Below, one piece after another: positions 27,332 through 35,525 of a DNA stretch of 64,000 bases. The notes under the pieces are model-generated. The model searched no databases and had not been told where the DNA came from. It saw only the letters and a list, made by a program, of their open reading frames with translations. The DNA comes from Desulfobacterales bacterium (GTDB taxonomy: Bacteria > Desulfobacterota > Desulfobacteria > Desulfobacterales > JAIPEE01). The stretch is taken from assembly GCA_021737275.1 (NCBI GenBank), contig JAIPEE010000001.1:51686-115685 (forward strand), given 5' to 3'. The translations under genes and the position numbers were made by a program. How positions within the stretch are numbered: position 1 is the first letter of the stretch; each line of letters starts with the position of its first letter.

Positions 27332-27817
27332 CTATTTATTGGAACTGCGAACAAACTTACCACTTTTACCACCCGACTTTTCCATCAGACAGATATCGGA
27401 TATCACCATCTCCTTATCCAGCGCCTTGCACATGTCATAGATCGTTAATGCTGCAACTGAAACAGCTGTCAATGCTTCCATCTCAATACCGGTCTGATCG
27501 ACAATCTTGACCGTCGCCTCAATTTCAAAACGGCTGTTTTTTTCATCCGGGAAAAAGTCAACCTGCGCATGTTTGATATTCAGGGGATGACACATGGGTA
27601 TTAAAGATGATGTCTGTTTTGCCGCCATTATCCCGGCAATACGGGCCGTTTCCAGAACATTTCCCTTTTTGATGGTCTGATCCATAATTTGCCTGAAAAT
27701 TTCCGGTGTCATGGTAATTTTACCCCGGGCAGTGGCGCTTCTTGCGGTTGCATTCTTTTCACTCACATCCACCATCCGGACATGCCCTTTGCTGTCGATA
27801 TGTGTCAAATCAGCCAT
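27332..27817 (-). CDS. moaC: Cyclic pyranopterin monophosphate synthase MoaC
   Basis: Second step of molybdenum cofactor synthesis, forming cyclic pyranopterin monophosphate. ADLTHIDSKGHVRMVDVSEK opens the protein, and SLIPMCHPLNI and the DQTGIEMEALTAVSVAALTIYDMCKA stretch carry the active-site residues. The ATG at 27817 is preceded by GAGGGG; the GTG at 27829 that opens the frame would overlap the upstream stop. 161 residues is standard. It forms a run with a moaE-like gene and mobA. Confidence 0.96.
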   Translation of the reverse strand: MADLTHIDSKGHVRMVDVSEKNATARSATARGKITMTPEIFRQIMDQTIKKGNVLETARIAGIMAAKQTSSLIPMCHPLNIKHAQVDFFPDEKNSRFEIEATVKIVDQTGIEMEALTAVSVAALTIYDMCKALDKEMVISDICLMEKSGGKSGKFVRSSNK

Positions 27818-27825
27818 AAAGCCCC

Positions 27826-28185
27826 TCACACAAAATATTCTGTTTTTGAAGTCACGGTTGACTTGATGGCGTTCAACGTCTCATGCAGGCAGGTGATCAC
27901 ATTTTCCCGAAAATCACCGGCCACCACAATAAACATCACATCATCGCCCACTGAAAGGTCTTTACCTTCACTTATCCAGACCAGCACATCAAGAATGCCG
28001 GGACGTCGGCGGCTCTTTTCAAGAATTTTATTTAACCGGTCATGATCGACAGCAACCTTAAGACCGGTCACTTTCCGGCCATCCCTTGATGTACCACGAA
28101 CAATACCATTATGACATAACACCATGCCGGCATTATCAAAGTCCGGATGTTTCTTTATCCGGGCAAGCAACTCTTCCATCTTCAT
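27826..28185 (-). CDS. Divergent molybdopterin synthase large subunit, MoaE-like
   Basis: A 119-residue protein with a MoaE-like layout: GMVLCHNGIVRGTSRDGR matches the GAV...GTVR strand-loop, and IKSTVTSKTEYFV matches the C-terminal Lys-rich segment that holds the catalytic lysine. The HR-x-G-x-L-x-x-G-E block of canonical MoaE is replaced by VWISEGKDLSVGDD. It is shorter than E. coli MoaE (about 150). It lies between mobA and moaC with 4- to 10-base gaps, which supports a Moco role. No moaD is adjacent, so activity as molybdopterin synthase is uncertain. Confidence 0.65.
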   Translation of the reverse strand: MKMEELLARIKKHPDFDNAGMVLCHNGIVRGTSRDGRKVTGLKVAVDHDRLNKILEKSRRRPGILDVLVWISEGKDLSVGDDVMFIVVAGDFRENVITCLHETLNAIKSTVTSKTEYFV

Positions 28186-28195
28186 AAAACACCTC

Positions 28196-28798
28196 TCATT
28201 TCAATTTTATCATTTTTTCTGCAAGATCCAGATCTCCAGGTGAATTTATATTATAAAAAGAGACCAGGTCAGGATCTTTTTCACGCAATATTGCTTCAGG
28301 AATCTTTTTAATTTTAACCCTGGGAAAAAAGGATTGAATCTTGAACTGATTTTGCCCCAGGCTCTGCTCAACAGGTTTGATGCATCTGTCTGAATACACT
28401 GCACACAACGGTTCAAGCCCTTTTGATGTCTGGGGAATAACAACATCAATACCGGATTCAATACTGCCGACCAGCGTGTCAATCAAGTTTCTGTTTAGAA
28501 AAGGTGTATCGCAAGCTGTAAAAAAAGTATAGGGATTTTTCGAATAGAAAAGCCCGGCATGAACCCCGGTCAGCGAACATCTTGCTGAAAAGACATCCGA
28601 ACCGATAAACACATCCCACCCAAGATACCTAAGCGGATGGTTGCTCACAAGAATGATCTCATCAAATATATCTTTAAAAACATCATATATCCGATCAAAA
28701 ATCTGCTTGTTCCCGATACGCATCAGCGCTTTTTCTTTACCGGCAAACCGTGTATTTAAACCACCGGACAATATAACACCGGAGCAGGAATACTTCAT
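28196..28798 (-). CDS. mobA: Molybdenum cofactor guanylyltransferase
   Basis: Adds GMP to molybdopterin to give the MGD cofactor of DMSO-reductase-family enzymes such as formate dehydrogenase. ILSGGLNTRFAGKEKALMR is the nucleotide-binding signature, and ACDTPFLNRNLIDTL carries the metal-binding Asp. The ATG at 28798 is preferred to the TTG one codon earlier. 200 residues is normal. It opens the minus-strand mobA-moaE-moaC group, divergent from pyrR. Confidence 0.88.
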   Translation of the reverse strand: MKYSCSGVILSGGLNTRFAGKEKALMRIGNKQIFDRIYDVFKDIFDEIILVSNHPLRYLGWDVFIGSDVFSARCSLTGVHAGLFYSKNPYTFFTACDTPFLNRNLIDTLVGSIESGIDVVIPQTSKGLEPLCAVYSDRCIKPVEQSLGQNQFKIQSFFPRVKIKKIPEAILREKDPDLVSFYNINSPGDLDLAEKMIKLK

Positions 28799-28999
28799 CA
28801 ATGTCCGTTAACTCCCGAAAGAAATTATTAAAATTAGCAGATACTAAGTAAATCGCCATCTAAAATCAAGCCTTTAAGCGTTTTATACGATCTGCCGAAC
28901 TCTGTTTGTGAATTGATTTACAGGTTATCTCAATAAATATTTATTTAGGGGCATACGAGTTAAATATTTATTATTTTTGAATATATTTGACATACACAG

Positions 29000-29028
29000 T
29001 TGCCATTCCCGAAGATTTGTTGTATATT
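29000..29028 (+). promoter_or_regulatory. Sigma70 promoter of pyrR in the 28799-29118 gap
   Basis: TTGCCA (29000-29005), 17 bases, then TATATT (29023-29028), five of six matches each. The start point would be near 29035, leaving a leader of about 85 bases before the pyrR ATG. The leader has short GC-rich repeats (GCGGGTTCC, ACCGGGC, GCCGGAC) but no clear terminator. The rest of this 320-base divergent gap is AT-rich and holds nothing else I recognise. Confidence 0.55.
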
Positions 29029-29118
29029 GTTTTTATTAAATATTTAGCGGGTTCCATAAACCGGGCTATTTGAAATATTTTGCCGGACATTCATCCAACA
29101 CTTAAGCGAGGGTTGAAG

Positions 29119-29649
29119 ATGAGTACTTCAAACACTATTCTTGATGCAGCAAATATTGATCGGATTCTATCAGAATTAACCGGCAACATTATTGATAAAA
29201 ATGATACACTTGAAAAACTTGTTCTGATCGGCATCCATACCCGCGGTGTCTATCTTGCCGGAAGACTACAGACAAAGATCAAAAAGACAAGTGGTGTAGA
29301 CTTACCAACCGGAACAATGGATATAACGCTTTACCGGGATGATTGGACCCGTATAACCCAAAATCCGGTTGTTCGGAAAACGGATATTCCGTTTGCAGTT
29401 GATGAAAAAATCATTATCCTTGTTGATGATGTTCTGTTCACAGGCCGTACGATAAGGGCTGCACTGGATGCCATCATAGACTTTGGACGACCGGGCCGGA
29501 TTGAACTGGCAGTACTGATTGACCGGGGCCACAGGGAAGTTCCCATACAGGCCGACTATGTCGGTATAACAATTGATACCAAACCGTCAGACAGAATAAA
29601 TGTTCTGCTTTCTGAGCATGATGGTGAAGACAAGGTATTTTTAGAATAA
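29119..29649 (+). CDS. pyrR: Bifunctional pyr regulator / uracil phosphoribosyltransferase
   Basis: PyrR converts uracil and PRPP to UMP and, in many bacteria, binds pyr mRNA to attenuate it. The PRPP loop ILVDDVLFTGRTIRAALDAI is clear, and LIDRGHREVPIQADYVG is specific to PyrR. The ATG at 29119 has GAGGG six bases upstream; the frame extends to 29080 without a ribosome binding site. 176 residues is normal. It is followed after 11 bases by mogA, and no other pyr gene is in the window. Confidence 0.94.
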   Translation: MSTSNTILDAANIDRILSELTGNIIDKNDTLEKLVLIGIHTRGVYLAGRLQTKIKKTSGVDLPTGTMDITLYRDDWTRITQNPVVRKTDIPFAVDEKIIILVDDVLFTGRTIRAALDAIIDFGRPGRIELAVLIDRGHREVPIQADYVGITIDTKPSDRINVLLSEHDGEDKVFLE

Positions 29650-29660
29650 GGAGATATCTT

Positions 29661-30167
29661 TTGGGAATACGAGAACATAAAAAAGCAGCACCACTAAACA
29701 CCCGCGTTGGTATTTTGACTGTTTCTACAACAAGATCTCTTGAAGATGACAAAGGTGGCGGCTGGATAAAAAAGAAACTTGAAAAAGAGGGGCATGAGGT
29801 TGTTTACCATCAGGTGGTTACAGATGACCACGGATTGATCACCTCCAGGGTACATGAAATATTAGCGGACCCTTCTCCGCAGATCCTTCTTGTAACCGGC
29901 GGCACAGGCATCAGCCCCCGTGATGTAACAATTGAGGCCGTTAAACCTATGTTTGAAAAGGAGCTGACCGCCTTCGGCACCCTCTTTGCCAAGCTCAGTT
30001 ATGAAGAAATCGATTCAGCAGCAATCCTTTCCAGGGCAACCGCCGGCACAATAAATAATACAGTGGTTTTCTGTATACCGGGGAGCTTGAATGCTTGTAA
30101 ACTGGCCTGTAAGGCTCTCATTATTCCCGAACTAGGCCATCTTGTTAAGCATATTGCTGAACCTTGA
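29661..30167 (+). CDS. Molybdopterin adenylyltransferase, MogA/MoaB family
   Basis: Adenylylates molybdopterin before molybdate insertion, or a MoaB relative. LVTGGTGISPRDVTIEAV is the family MPT-binding signature, with the catalytic Asp in PRD. ILTVSTTRSLEDDKGGGWI opens the fold, and the end has IPGSLNACKLACKALI. The start is a TTG at 29661, preceded by AAGGAGAT at ideal spacing. 168 residues fits. It probably shares a transcript with pyrR; a strong terminator follows. MoaB and MogA cannot be separated by eye. Confidence 0.9.
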   Translation: MGIREHKKAAPLNTRVGILTVSTTRSLEDDKGGGWIKKKLEKEGHEVVYHQVVTDDHGLITSRVHEILADPSPQILLVTGGTGISPRDVTIEAVKPMFEKELTAFGTLFAKLSYEEIDSAAILSRATAGTINNTVVFCIPGSLNACKLACKALIIPELGHLVKHIAEP

Positions 30168-30191
30168 AAATACAATCAATTTTTCGAAAAT

Positions 30192-30226
30192 AAAAAGCCG
30201 GCTTTTTTATATAAAGCCGGCTTTTT
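30192..30226 (+). terminator. Intrinsic terminator after the pyrR-mogA unit
   Basis: AAAAAGCCGGC (30192-30202) pairs with GCCGGCTTTTT (30216-30226), ending in five T. The GCCGGC core is itself palindromic. Confidence 0.85.
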
Positions 30227-30229
30227 ATA

Positions 30230-30258
30230 TTGACATTTGCATTAATGTTTACCATATG
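30230..30258 (+). promoter_or_regulatory. Candidate promoter for the cNMP-protein/oadG/oadB unit
   Basis: A perfect -35 TTGACA (30230-30235) follows the terminator directly. A clear -10 is lacking: CATATG lies at 17 bases and TATGAA at 19. The unit starts 50 bases downstream. Confidence 0.4.
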
Positions 30259-30308
30259 AAATTTTTGTTTTAAAATAACCCAAAAAAATGATTTTGAAAG
30301 GATGTCAA

Positions 30309-30770
30309 ATGTCCACGGACATTCAAACATTAAAGTCACTGGATCTGTTTTCAGCATTTTCGAATGAAGAGCTGGGATTTCTGGTTGAAATTATCGACCC
30401 CCTCAAAGTTACCGAAGGTGAAATCCTCACCCAGAGGGGCACCCCTGCTACCACTTTTTTTATAATTATTTCAGGCAACTTCATGGTTTCTTTTAAAAAT
30501 GGCCATGCCTTTACCCTCCATGAAAAGGGCAATGTAATCGGCTGGTCAACAGTTGTAACGCCTTTTAATTATACCGGTACGGCAACAGCCCTGACTGACG
30601 GCGAAGTCCTGACAATATCCGGAGATGAACTTCTTCGTATTGTCCAGGAAGATGCACCCCTGGCTCAAAAATTTATGGAAAAAATAAATAAGGTTGTTGA
30701 AGAACGCTCGCCGTTTGTTACAGGAAAAATTGCCGGCACGTCTGAAACAACTGATAATTCTGAAGTGTAA
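30309..30770 (+). CDS. Cyclic nucleotide-binding domain protein
   Basis: A 153-residue protein made of one cNMP-binding (CAP_ED) domain: LDLFSAFSNEELGFLVEIID opens the fold, TEGEILTQRGTPATTFFIIISGNF is the beta-roll, and NVIGWSTVVTPFNYTGTATAL lies where the phosphate-binding cassette should be. The usual Gly-Glu-x-Ala-Leu/Arg cassette is not intact, so cNMP binding is doubtful. There is no HTH domain. The ATG at 30309 has AAAGGATG upstream. It precedes oadG by 12 bases, which suggests a link to the sodium pump. Confidence 0.8.
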   Translation: MSTDIQTLKSLDLFSAFSNEELGFLVEIIDPLKVTEGEILTQRGTPATTFFIIISGNFMVSFKNGHAFTLHEKGNVIGWSTVVTPFNYTGTATALTDGEVLTISGDELLRIVQEDAPLAQKFMEKINKVVEERSPFVTGKIAGTSETTDNSEV

Positions 30771-30782
30771 TGGAGGTTCAAA

Positions 30783-31196
30783 TTGTACGGACTTGAAGCC
30801 ATATCGGCCAACAACGGTTGGGCGATGGCCCTTCTGGGTATTACAATTGTTTTTTCGGGACTCGCATTTTTATCCTTTTTTATATCCCGGCTTCATTTAT
30901 TTCTGGAGTTTTGGGAAAACAAGGATGAGCGTATCGCTAAACTGAAAAAACGTTTTCAAAAAAAGCCTGAAATTAAAAAAGAGGCTCCTGTTGTCAAGGT
31001 TCCTGATAACCTTCAGGAAGCTATGGCTCAGTTCAAAATGCTGACCACCCGTATCGGCGATCCTTTTTCATTACCGAGACTGATTGAAATGGCTGAGATG
31101 AGCGGTCTGTTTCATCCGCATTCAACCGTAAACAAATTTATCAAGGCCGGTGTGATTGAACCCGATGGAAAGGGCTTTTTTACCTGGAAATTGTAA
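30783..31196 (+). CDS. Sodium-pump decarboxylase gamma subunit, OadG-like
   Basis: Small membrane protein that in OadG-type pumps anchors the biotin-dependent carboxyltransferase to the sodium channel. One strong membrane helix (about 12-38) is followed by a charged linker (KKRFQKKPEIKKEAPVVKV). The remaining 65 residues (from DNLQEAMAQFK) form a helical segment longer than typical OadG tails. The start is a TTG at 30783 with GGAGG six bases before it. The call rests on size, topology and the oadB gene 50 bases downstream. Confidence 0.65.
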   Translation: MYGLEAISANNGWAMALLGITIVFSGLAFLSFFISRLHLFLEFWENKDERIAKLKKRFQKKPEIKKEAPVVKVPDNLQEAMAQFKMLTTRIGDPFSLPRLIEMAEMSGLFHPHSTVNKFIKAGVIEPDGKGFFTWKL

Positions 31197-31246
31197 GTGC
31201 TAATTTTATTCTCTGGACGAGTATTACAAAGGAGTCAGAATAACTC

Positions 31247-32374
31247 ATGGAAGATCTGTTAATACAGTTTCTCAACAATACCGGCTATGCCATGGCGGAT
31301 TATCGCCATGTCATCATGATTATTATCGGATGTGTCTTTATTTATCTGGGTATAGCCAAACATTATGAACCCTTACTGCTTGTACCGATTGGATTCGGCA
31401 TACTGATAGGTAATGTCCCTGTTTTTCATGGCCTGGGACTGAGCATATATGAAAATAACAGTGTACTCCATTATCTCTATATGGGCGTCACACTGGGTAT
31501 ATACCCGCCGTTAATTTTTATGGGTATCGGTGCGATGACGGACTTTTCAACCATGCTGGCGCGTCCGGTGCTTATGCTGTTGGGTGCAGCAGCCCAGATG
31601 GGTATATTCATTACATTTCTTGGCGCGCTGGCACTTGGATTCGAGCCCAAAGAAGCCGCATCCATAGGAATTATCGGGGGGGCAGACGGCCCGACTGCAA
31701 TTTTTTTGACAGCAAAGCTGGCACCTGATCTGATCGGTCCGATTGCCATTGCCGCTTATTCTTACATGGCACTGGTTCCGGTTATTCAGCCGCCGATTAT
31801 GAAACTGCTGACATCAAGAAAAGAACGCCTTATCCGTATGGAAGAACCCCGCGAAGTTTCCAAACGTGAAAAAATATTATTTCCGATTTTCGGTATTTTG
31901 CTGTGTTGCTTTCTGGCTCCTGCCGCCCTGCCGCTTCTGGGTTTGCTCTTTTTAGGAAATCTCCTGAAAGAAGCGGTTGTGACCGAACGTCTGGCTGTGG
32001 CCGCAAGAAATTCCATAATTGATACGGTTACCATATTACTGGGCTTAACGGTTGGTGCCAGTACACAGGCGGATGTTTTCCTGACAGGGAAGTCTGTAGG
32101 CATCTTTATCCTGGGGGCGGTATCATTTGGTATAGCCACCGCATCCGGCGTAATTTTTGCCAAGATTATGAATAGGTTTCTTAAGGATAAAATCAATCCG
32201 CTGCTGGGTGCAGCCGGCGTTTCTGCCGTACCGGACTCTGCCCGTGTTGTCCAGATTGTCGGCCAGGAAGAGGATCCGTCAAACTTCCTGCTGATGCATG
32301 CCATGGCACCGAATATTTCCGGTGTTATCGGTTCCGCTATCGGCGCCGGTGTGCTCTGGAGCTTTATGATGTAA
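31247..32374 (+). CDS. oadB: Sodium ion-translocating decarboxylase beta subunit
   Basis: Integral membrane subunit that couples decarboxylation of oxaloacetate, methylmalonyl-CoA or glutaconyl-CoA to Na+ export. The protein has about ten membrane segments and the family motifs IGGADGPTAIFLTAKLAPDL, with the ion-binding Asp, and GAAGVSAVPDSARVVQ. Length (375 residues) is full. No alpha (carboxyltransferase) or biotin-carrier gene is adjacent, so the substrate is unknown. AAGGAG lies rather far (12 bases) before the ATG. Confidence 0.93.
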   Translation: MEDLLIQFLNNTGYAMADYRHVIMIIIGCVFIYLGIAKHYEPLLLVPIGFGILIGNVPVFHGLGLSIYENNSVLHYLYMGVTLGIYPPLIFMGIGAMTDFSTMLARPVLMLLGAAAQMGIFITFLGALALGFEPKEAASIGIIGGADGPTAIFLTAKLAPDLIGPIAIAAYSYMALVPVIQPPIMKLLTSRKERLIRMEEPREVSKREKILFPIFGILLCCFLAPAALPLLGLLFLGNLLKEAVVTERLAVAARNSIIDTVTILLGLTVGASTQADVFLTGKSVGIFILGAVSFGIATASGVIFAKIMNRFLKDKINPLLGAAGVSAVPDSARVVQIVGQEEDPSNFLLMHAMAPNISGVIGSAIGAGVLWSFMM

Positions 32375-32400
32375 AGAAATTCCATACAGTTTCTGTGTTA

Positions 32401-32437
32401 AAAAAGCACTTTAACCGATTTGGTTAAAGTGCTTTTT
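32401..32437. terminator. Bidirectional terminator between oadB and prmA
   Basis: A perfect 16-bp stem, AAAAAGCACTTTAACC (32401-32416) against GGTTAAAGTGCTTTTT (32422-32437), with a 5-base loop. It is followed by CTTTTTT on the plus strand and preceded by A-runs that serve the minus strand. It separates two convergent genes. Confidence 0.9.
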
Positions 32438-32475
32438 CTTTTTTGAATTAACAATGTCACAGATTACATCTGATG

Positions 32476-33408
32476 CTATTCTTTTTTCAGCTTTCCGGCA
32501 ATGGCCACCCAGCTCTGTCTGGAACGAACTTCTAAAATTTCAAAACCCATTGATATCATTTTTTCTATGACGGCATCTCTGTTTTCTTCGATAATACCGG
32601 AACCTACAAATATACCGTTTTCAGCAAGGACAAATTTTATATCATCCAGCAATTCAATAATAATATGAGAAAGGATATTGGCGACAACAAGATGAAAGGG
32701 TTCTTTTACGACATCAACAAGATTGCCGCTGAATGTCTTAAATATATCTGAATGAATATTGTTCTGCAGCATGTTTTTTCCGGCAATTTCTACAGCAACA
32801 GGATCATTATCCACACCCCATACTTTTTTTGAACCCAGTTTTGCAGCCGCAATCATTAAAATACCGCTGCCGGTTCCCACATCCAGAACCGTATCACCAT
32901 TTTTAATGTAGGTCTCGATCATGTTCAGACAGAGACGGGTTGTCGGATGGGTACCTGTTCCAAAAGCCATGCCCGGATCTATTTCCAGGACTATTTCATC
33001 AGATTCTACATGATATTCCCGCCAGGTAGGCTTTACAATGATATACCTGCTGATTCTTTCGGGCCAAAAGTATTTTTTCCATGACTCAGCCCAGTCCTCT
33101 TCATCAATTACAAAGCTTGAAATTTTATAATTGATGCCGGATCTACCCTTTAGGCCGGCGAGCTCCTTTTCAAGCTGATCAAATTTATCAGACGTCGTAT
33201 CCATGTCCATCCGGGGAAAATACCCCACAACCGCATAGCGGTCAAACGGTACTACTGCATCATCAGCCCACTCTTCAACCATTTTCATACACGGTTCTTC
33301 TATCACAAGACCTTTTACACCAAGATCATAAAAAATATTTGAGACCAGCTCTATGGCTGACAGGTTGTTTTCTCCCTCAACCTCAACCCTTGTTTCAATC
33401 CATTTCAT
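32476..33408 (-). CDS. prmA: Ribosomal protein L11 methyltransferase
   Basis: SAM-dependent methyltransferase that trimethylates ribosomal protein L11. DPGMAFGTGTHPTTRLCL and VLDVGTGSGILMIAAAKLG are the hallmark substrate and SAM motifs, and VVANILSHII replaces the usual NI(L/V) block. I chose the ATG at 33408 (MKWIETRV), the usual family start; the ATG at 33420 adds four residues. 310 residues is normal. It is monocistronic and ends at a terminator. Confidence 0.94.
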   Translation of the reverse strand: MKWIETRVEVEGENNLSAIELVSNIFYDLGVKGLVIEEPCMKMVEEWADDAVVPFDRYAVVGYFPRMDMDTTSDKFDQLEKELAGLKGRSGINYKISSFVIDEEDWAESWKKYFWPERISRYIIVKPTWREYHVESDEIVLEIDPGMAFGTGTHPTTRLCLNMIETYIKNGDTVLDVGTGSGILMIAAAKLGSKKVWGVDNDPVAVEIAGKNMLQNNIHSDIFKTFSGNLVDVVKEPFHLVVANILSHIIIELLDDIKFVLAENGIFVGSGIIEENRDAVIEKMISMGFEILEVRSRQSWVAIAGKLKKE

Positions 33409-33487
33409 ATTGTTGCCCATCCATATGTTGTTATTTTATATGCGGCACACTTATCCGATTTTTATATAATGCTCAACATATAGTTAA

Positions 33488-33498
33488 GGGGGGGGGGG
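33488..33498. repeat. Run of eleven G residues between prmA and the 33572 gene
   Basis: A homopolymer tract (G on the plus strand, C on the minus strand) about 80 bases upstream of the prmA start. It lies outside any gene, probably in or near the prmA leader or promoter. Tracts this long can slip and vary in length, and can also be sequencing errors. Confidence 0.9.
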
Positions 33499-33571
33499 TG
33501 AGGTGTCCGGAAAACCTGACCCGGATATTTTAACCAATATCCGGATTAAACAGGGAAGAGATAAAAAAGGA

Positions 33572-33853
33572 TCATTTAGGGGCGAACCTGAGGAAGACTC
33601 TGTATTTACCGGTGCTGATATCTTCCGGTAACCGGTAGCCGTTTGGAACAAGGATCGTCATTACACGACCGTTAGCAGGATCAAGTTTTATCATCCCGTT
33701 CTTTCGATGATTTTCCCCTTCAGGCGGATTGACCAGGTTCTTTCTGGGTTGCCTCACATTAAGCACCTGTGCTTCAATATTTTCACCACCTCTGCCATCA
33801 CTTCTTACGTTGTTTGTGCCCACATAACTGGTTGCACCTATTACAATTTCCAT
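33572..33853 (-). CDS. Small protein of unknown function (93 residues)
   Basis: The ATG at 33853 has GGGAGG six bases upstream, so the gene is likely real. The protein (MEIVIGATSYVGTNN...) is soluble, with Gly/Asn-rich N-terminal and proline-containing central parts, and ends in YRVFLRFAPK. No domain is recognised. It lies between the radical SAM gene and prmA on the same strand, with about 130-150 bases on either side, so an operon is not certain. Confidence 0.6.
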   Translation of the reverse strand: MEIVIGATSYVGTNNVRSDGRGGENIEAQVLNVRQPRKNLVNPPEGENHRKNGMIKLDPANGRVMTILVPNGYRLPEDISTGKYRVFLRFAPK

Positions 33854-33986
33854 ATCCAACCTCCCGATTTTATTCTCTTATTATATGTCATCGGCAAGTC
33901 ATTAAAAATTCTTTAATTTATGTGAATATAACCTTGCGAACCGGCAACTCTTTATGAGCTTACAGGCTTATTTTACTCAGTATCCA

Positions 33987-35309
33987 TTAAAAATTTTCTT
34001 TAGGTGGATTAAAATACCCAAATGACACTTGAGGAAAATTCTTTCTGATGAGCCCAAGCAGTTTTTTTACACCAATGGGTTGACCTGAAGGGGAAGCGGC
34101 CATCATCACCTGCCAGTATCCGATCGGATCAAAATTAAGATTTCGCCACTGAATCCGGTTTATGGGATGATCTTTTAGAAATGTCATCACCGCCTCGACC
34201 TCTTCCGGTGCATCGGTTATCCCAGGGCAGTTCAAATAGTTGATGGAAACGTACTTTCCCTTATCAAGGGCAATATCGATACTTCTGATCACATCATCGA
34301 AAAGATAACCTTTGGGGCGAAAATAGGCAGTGTAACATTCGGGCCGCAAACTGTTAATACTGACACGGATACTGTCCAGGCCGACATCCAGTAATTCATT
34401 CAAAATATCAGGCAGACTGCCGTTTGTATTCATATTAATTGTACCACGTTCAGTTTCCGAACGGATCAGTTTTATAGCGGGACCAATTACTTCTGCCGCA
34501 AAAAGCGGATCGCCCTCACACCCCTGGCCAAAACTGACGACAGACTTTTCCACCCGGACAATATGTTCCAACGCAATCCGGGCAATCTCTTCAGGTGTTG
34601 GTGTAAATGAAATCCGTTCCTGACAATGGGTTATCTCCTCGGACTTTTGAAGAGAAATACACCCGAGACACCGGGCATTGCATTGCTGAGCACTCGGTAA
34701 TGGTGCTTCATATCTTCCAAGGAAAAAGTTTTTCCCTGCAGGGCACCCATATTCCAGTGCACACCTTTCAAGGTGTTTGCGGAGGCGATTATCCGGCATT
34801 TTTTTTCGCATCTCCTGAACACCCTTAATAACATCCTCCCTTTTCATCAGCCGCAAGTCCTGTCGATCTTCCTTATCCACCTGAATAATCGAGGTTCTGA
34901 ATCCTTCTCCGAGCCACCCCACTGCACCATAAGAAAAAAGCGGGAGTTTTTTTGCACCGTCCCTCTCTTCAAATGCACTGACATATCCCGCAACATACCC
35001 GGGGGAATTAAATGCGGCTACCGGGTAAACGGGCTCTCCCGGTGCATATGGATTTTCATCAAGTACTTCAAGGTGATTATTTTCAATATTATATAAGACC
35101 GGCCGTCGATCCGGCAGATACATCAGCTCACCGCCATGGGGTATAATGATGGTATTTGCAGTTGAAAGGATCTCAAAGTGCTGCCCGGCCATGCCGACAG
35201 CAGCATAACCTTCCAGTTCGAAAATTTCACCATTCCGATCAGCCACCAGTGCGGTTACCAGCTTTTTTTGCTTGTTTTTACCTGAACGTCTGTTTTTAAT
35301 ATTGGTCAT
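33987..35309 (-). CDS. Radical SAM protein of unknown specificity
   Basis: A 440-residue radical SAM enzyme. The cluster motif is CX3CX2C (C210, C214, C217), preceded by two further Cys (C183, C189). SAM-fold elements follow: a Gly/Glu block SFGQGCEGDPLF, INMNTNGSLPDIL and LDSIRVSINSL. The first 150 residues form a separate domain rich in aromatic and Gly residues (FELEGYAAVGMAG, YLPDRRPVLYN) that I do not recognise. TIM-barrel motifs resemble those in PFL-activase or MoaA-like members, but the substrate is unknown. It is divergent from pabA. Confidence 0.85.
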   Translation of the reverse strand: MTNIKNRRSGKNKQKKLVTALVADRNGEIFELEGYAAVGMAGQHFEILSTANTIIIPHGGELMYLPDRRPVLYNIENNHLEVLDENPYAPGEPVYPVAAFNSPGYVAGYVSAFEERDGAKKLPLFSYGAVGWLGEGFRTSIIQVDKEDRQDLRLMKREDVIKGVQEMRKKMPDNRLRKHLERCALEYGCPAGKNFFLGRYEAPLPSAQQCNARCLGCISLQKSEEITHCQERISFTPTPEEIARIALEHIVRVEKSVVSFGQGCEGDPLFAAEVIGPAIKLIRSETERGTINMNTNGSLPDILNELLDVGLDSIRVSINSLRPECYTAYFRPKGYLFDDVIRSIDIALDKGKYVSINYLNCPGITDAPEEVEAVMTFLKDHPINRIQWRNLNFDPIGYWQVMMAASPSGQPIGVKKLLGLIRKNFPQVSFGYFNPPKENF

Positions 35310-35403
35310 CTTTTCTCACCTTATTAATGATTTGCCAGCACTTTTAACAGAAATCAAACTTCGGGTAAATAATAATCCTGACCTCCGGATATTCATTTTT
35401 TTC

Positions 35404-35433
35404 TTGACGAAAATGACACTTCCTGAGTATGTT
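35404..35433 (+). promoter_or_regulatory. Candidate promoter for pabA-pabBC
   Basis: TTGACG (35404-35409), 18 bases, TATGTT (35428-35433). The start would be near 35440. The resulting leader of about 100 bases carries a small hairpin (35449-35465) and a terminator-like hairpin (35497-35518). Confidence 0.4.
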
Positions 35434-35496
35434 GCCTCAAAAATAAACGGGCTCCTTTGGAACCCTATACTAATTTAGAGTTATGAAACAGGCCAG

Positions 35497-35525
35497 GCCA
35501 CCCAGACTCATGGGTGGCTTTTTTT
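35497..35525 (+). terminator. Terminator hairpin in the pabA leader (attenuator candidate)
   Basis: GCCACCC (35497-35503) pairs with GGGTGGC (35512-35518), followed by TTTTTTT and a second T-run. It lies 16 bases before the pabA TTG start. No plus-strand gene lies upstream (the neighbour is divergent), so it is more likely an attenuator than a simple terminator. Confidence 0.6.

Noticed and set aside
35413..35478. A 21-codon plus-strand ORF (with one Trp) before the pabA terminator, resembling a leader peptide.
   Set aside because: It begins upstream of the start point predicted from the only promoter found, has no ribosome binding site and has a single Trp; attenuation by this peptide is not supported.
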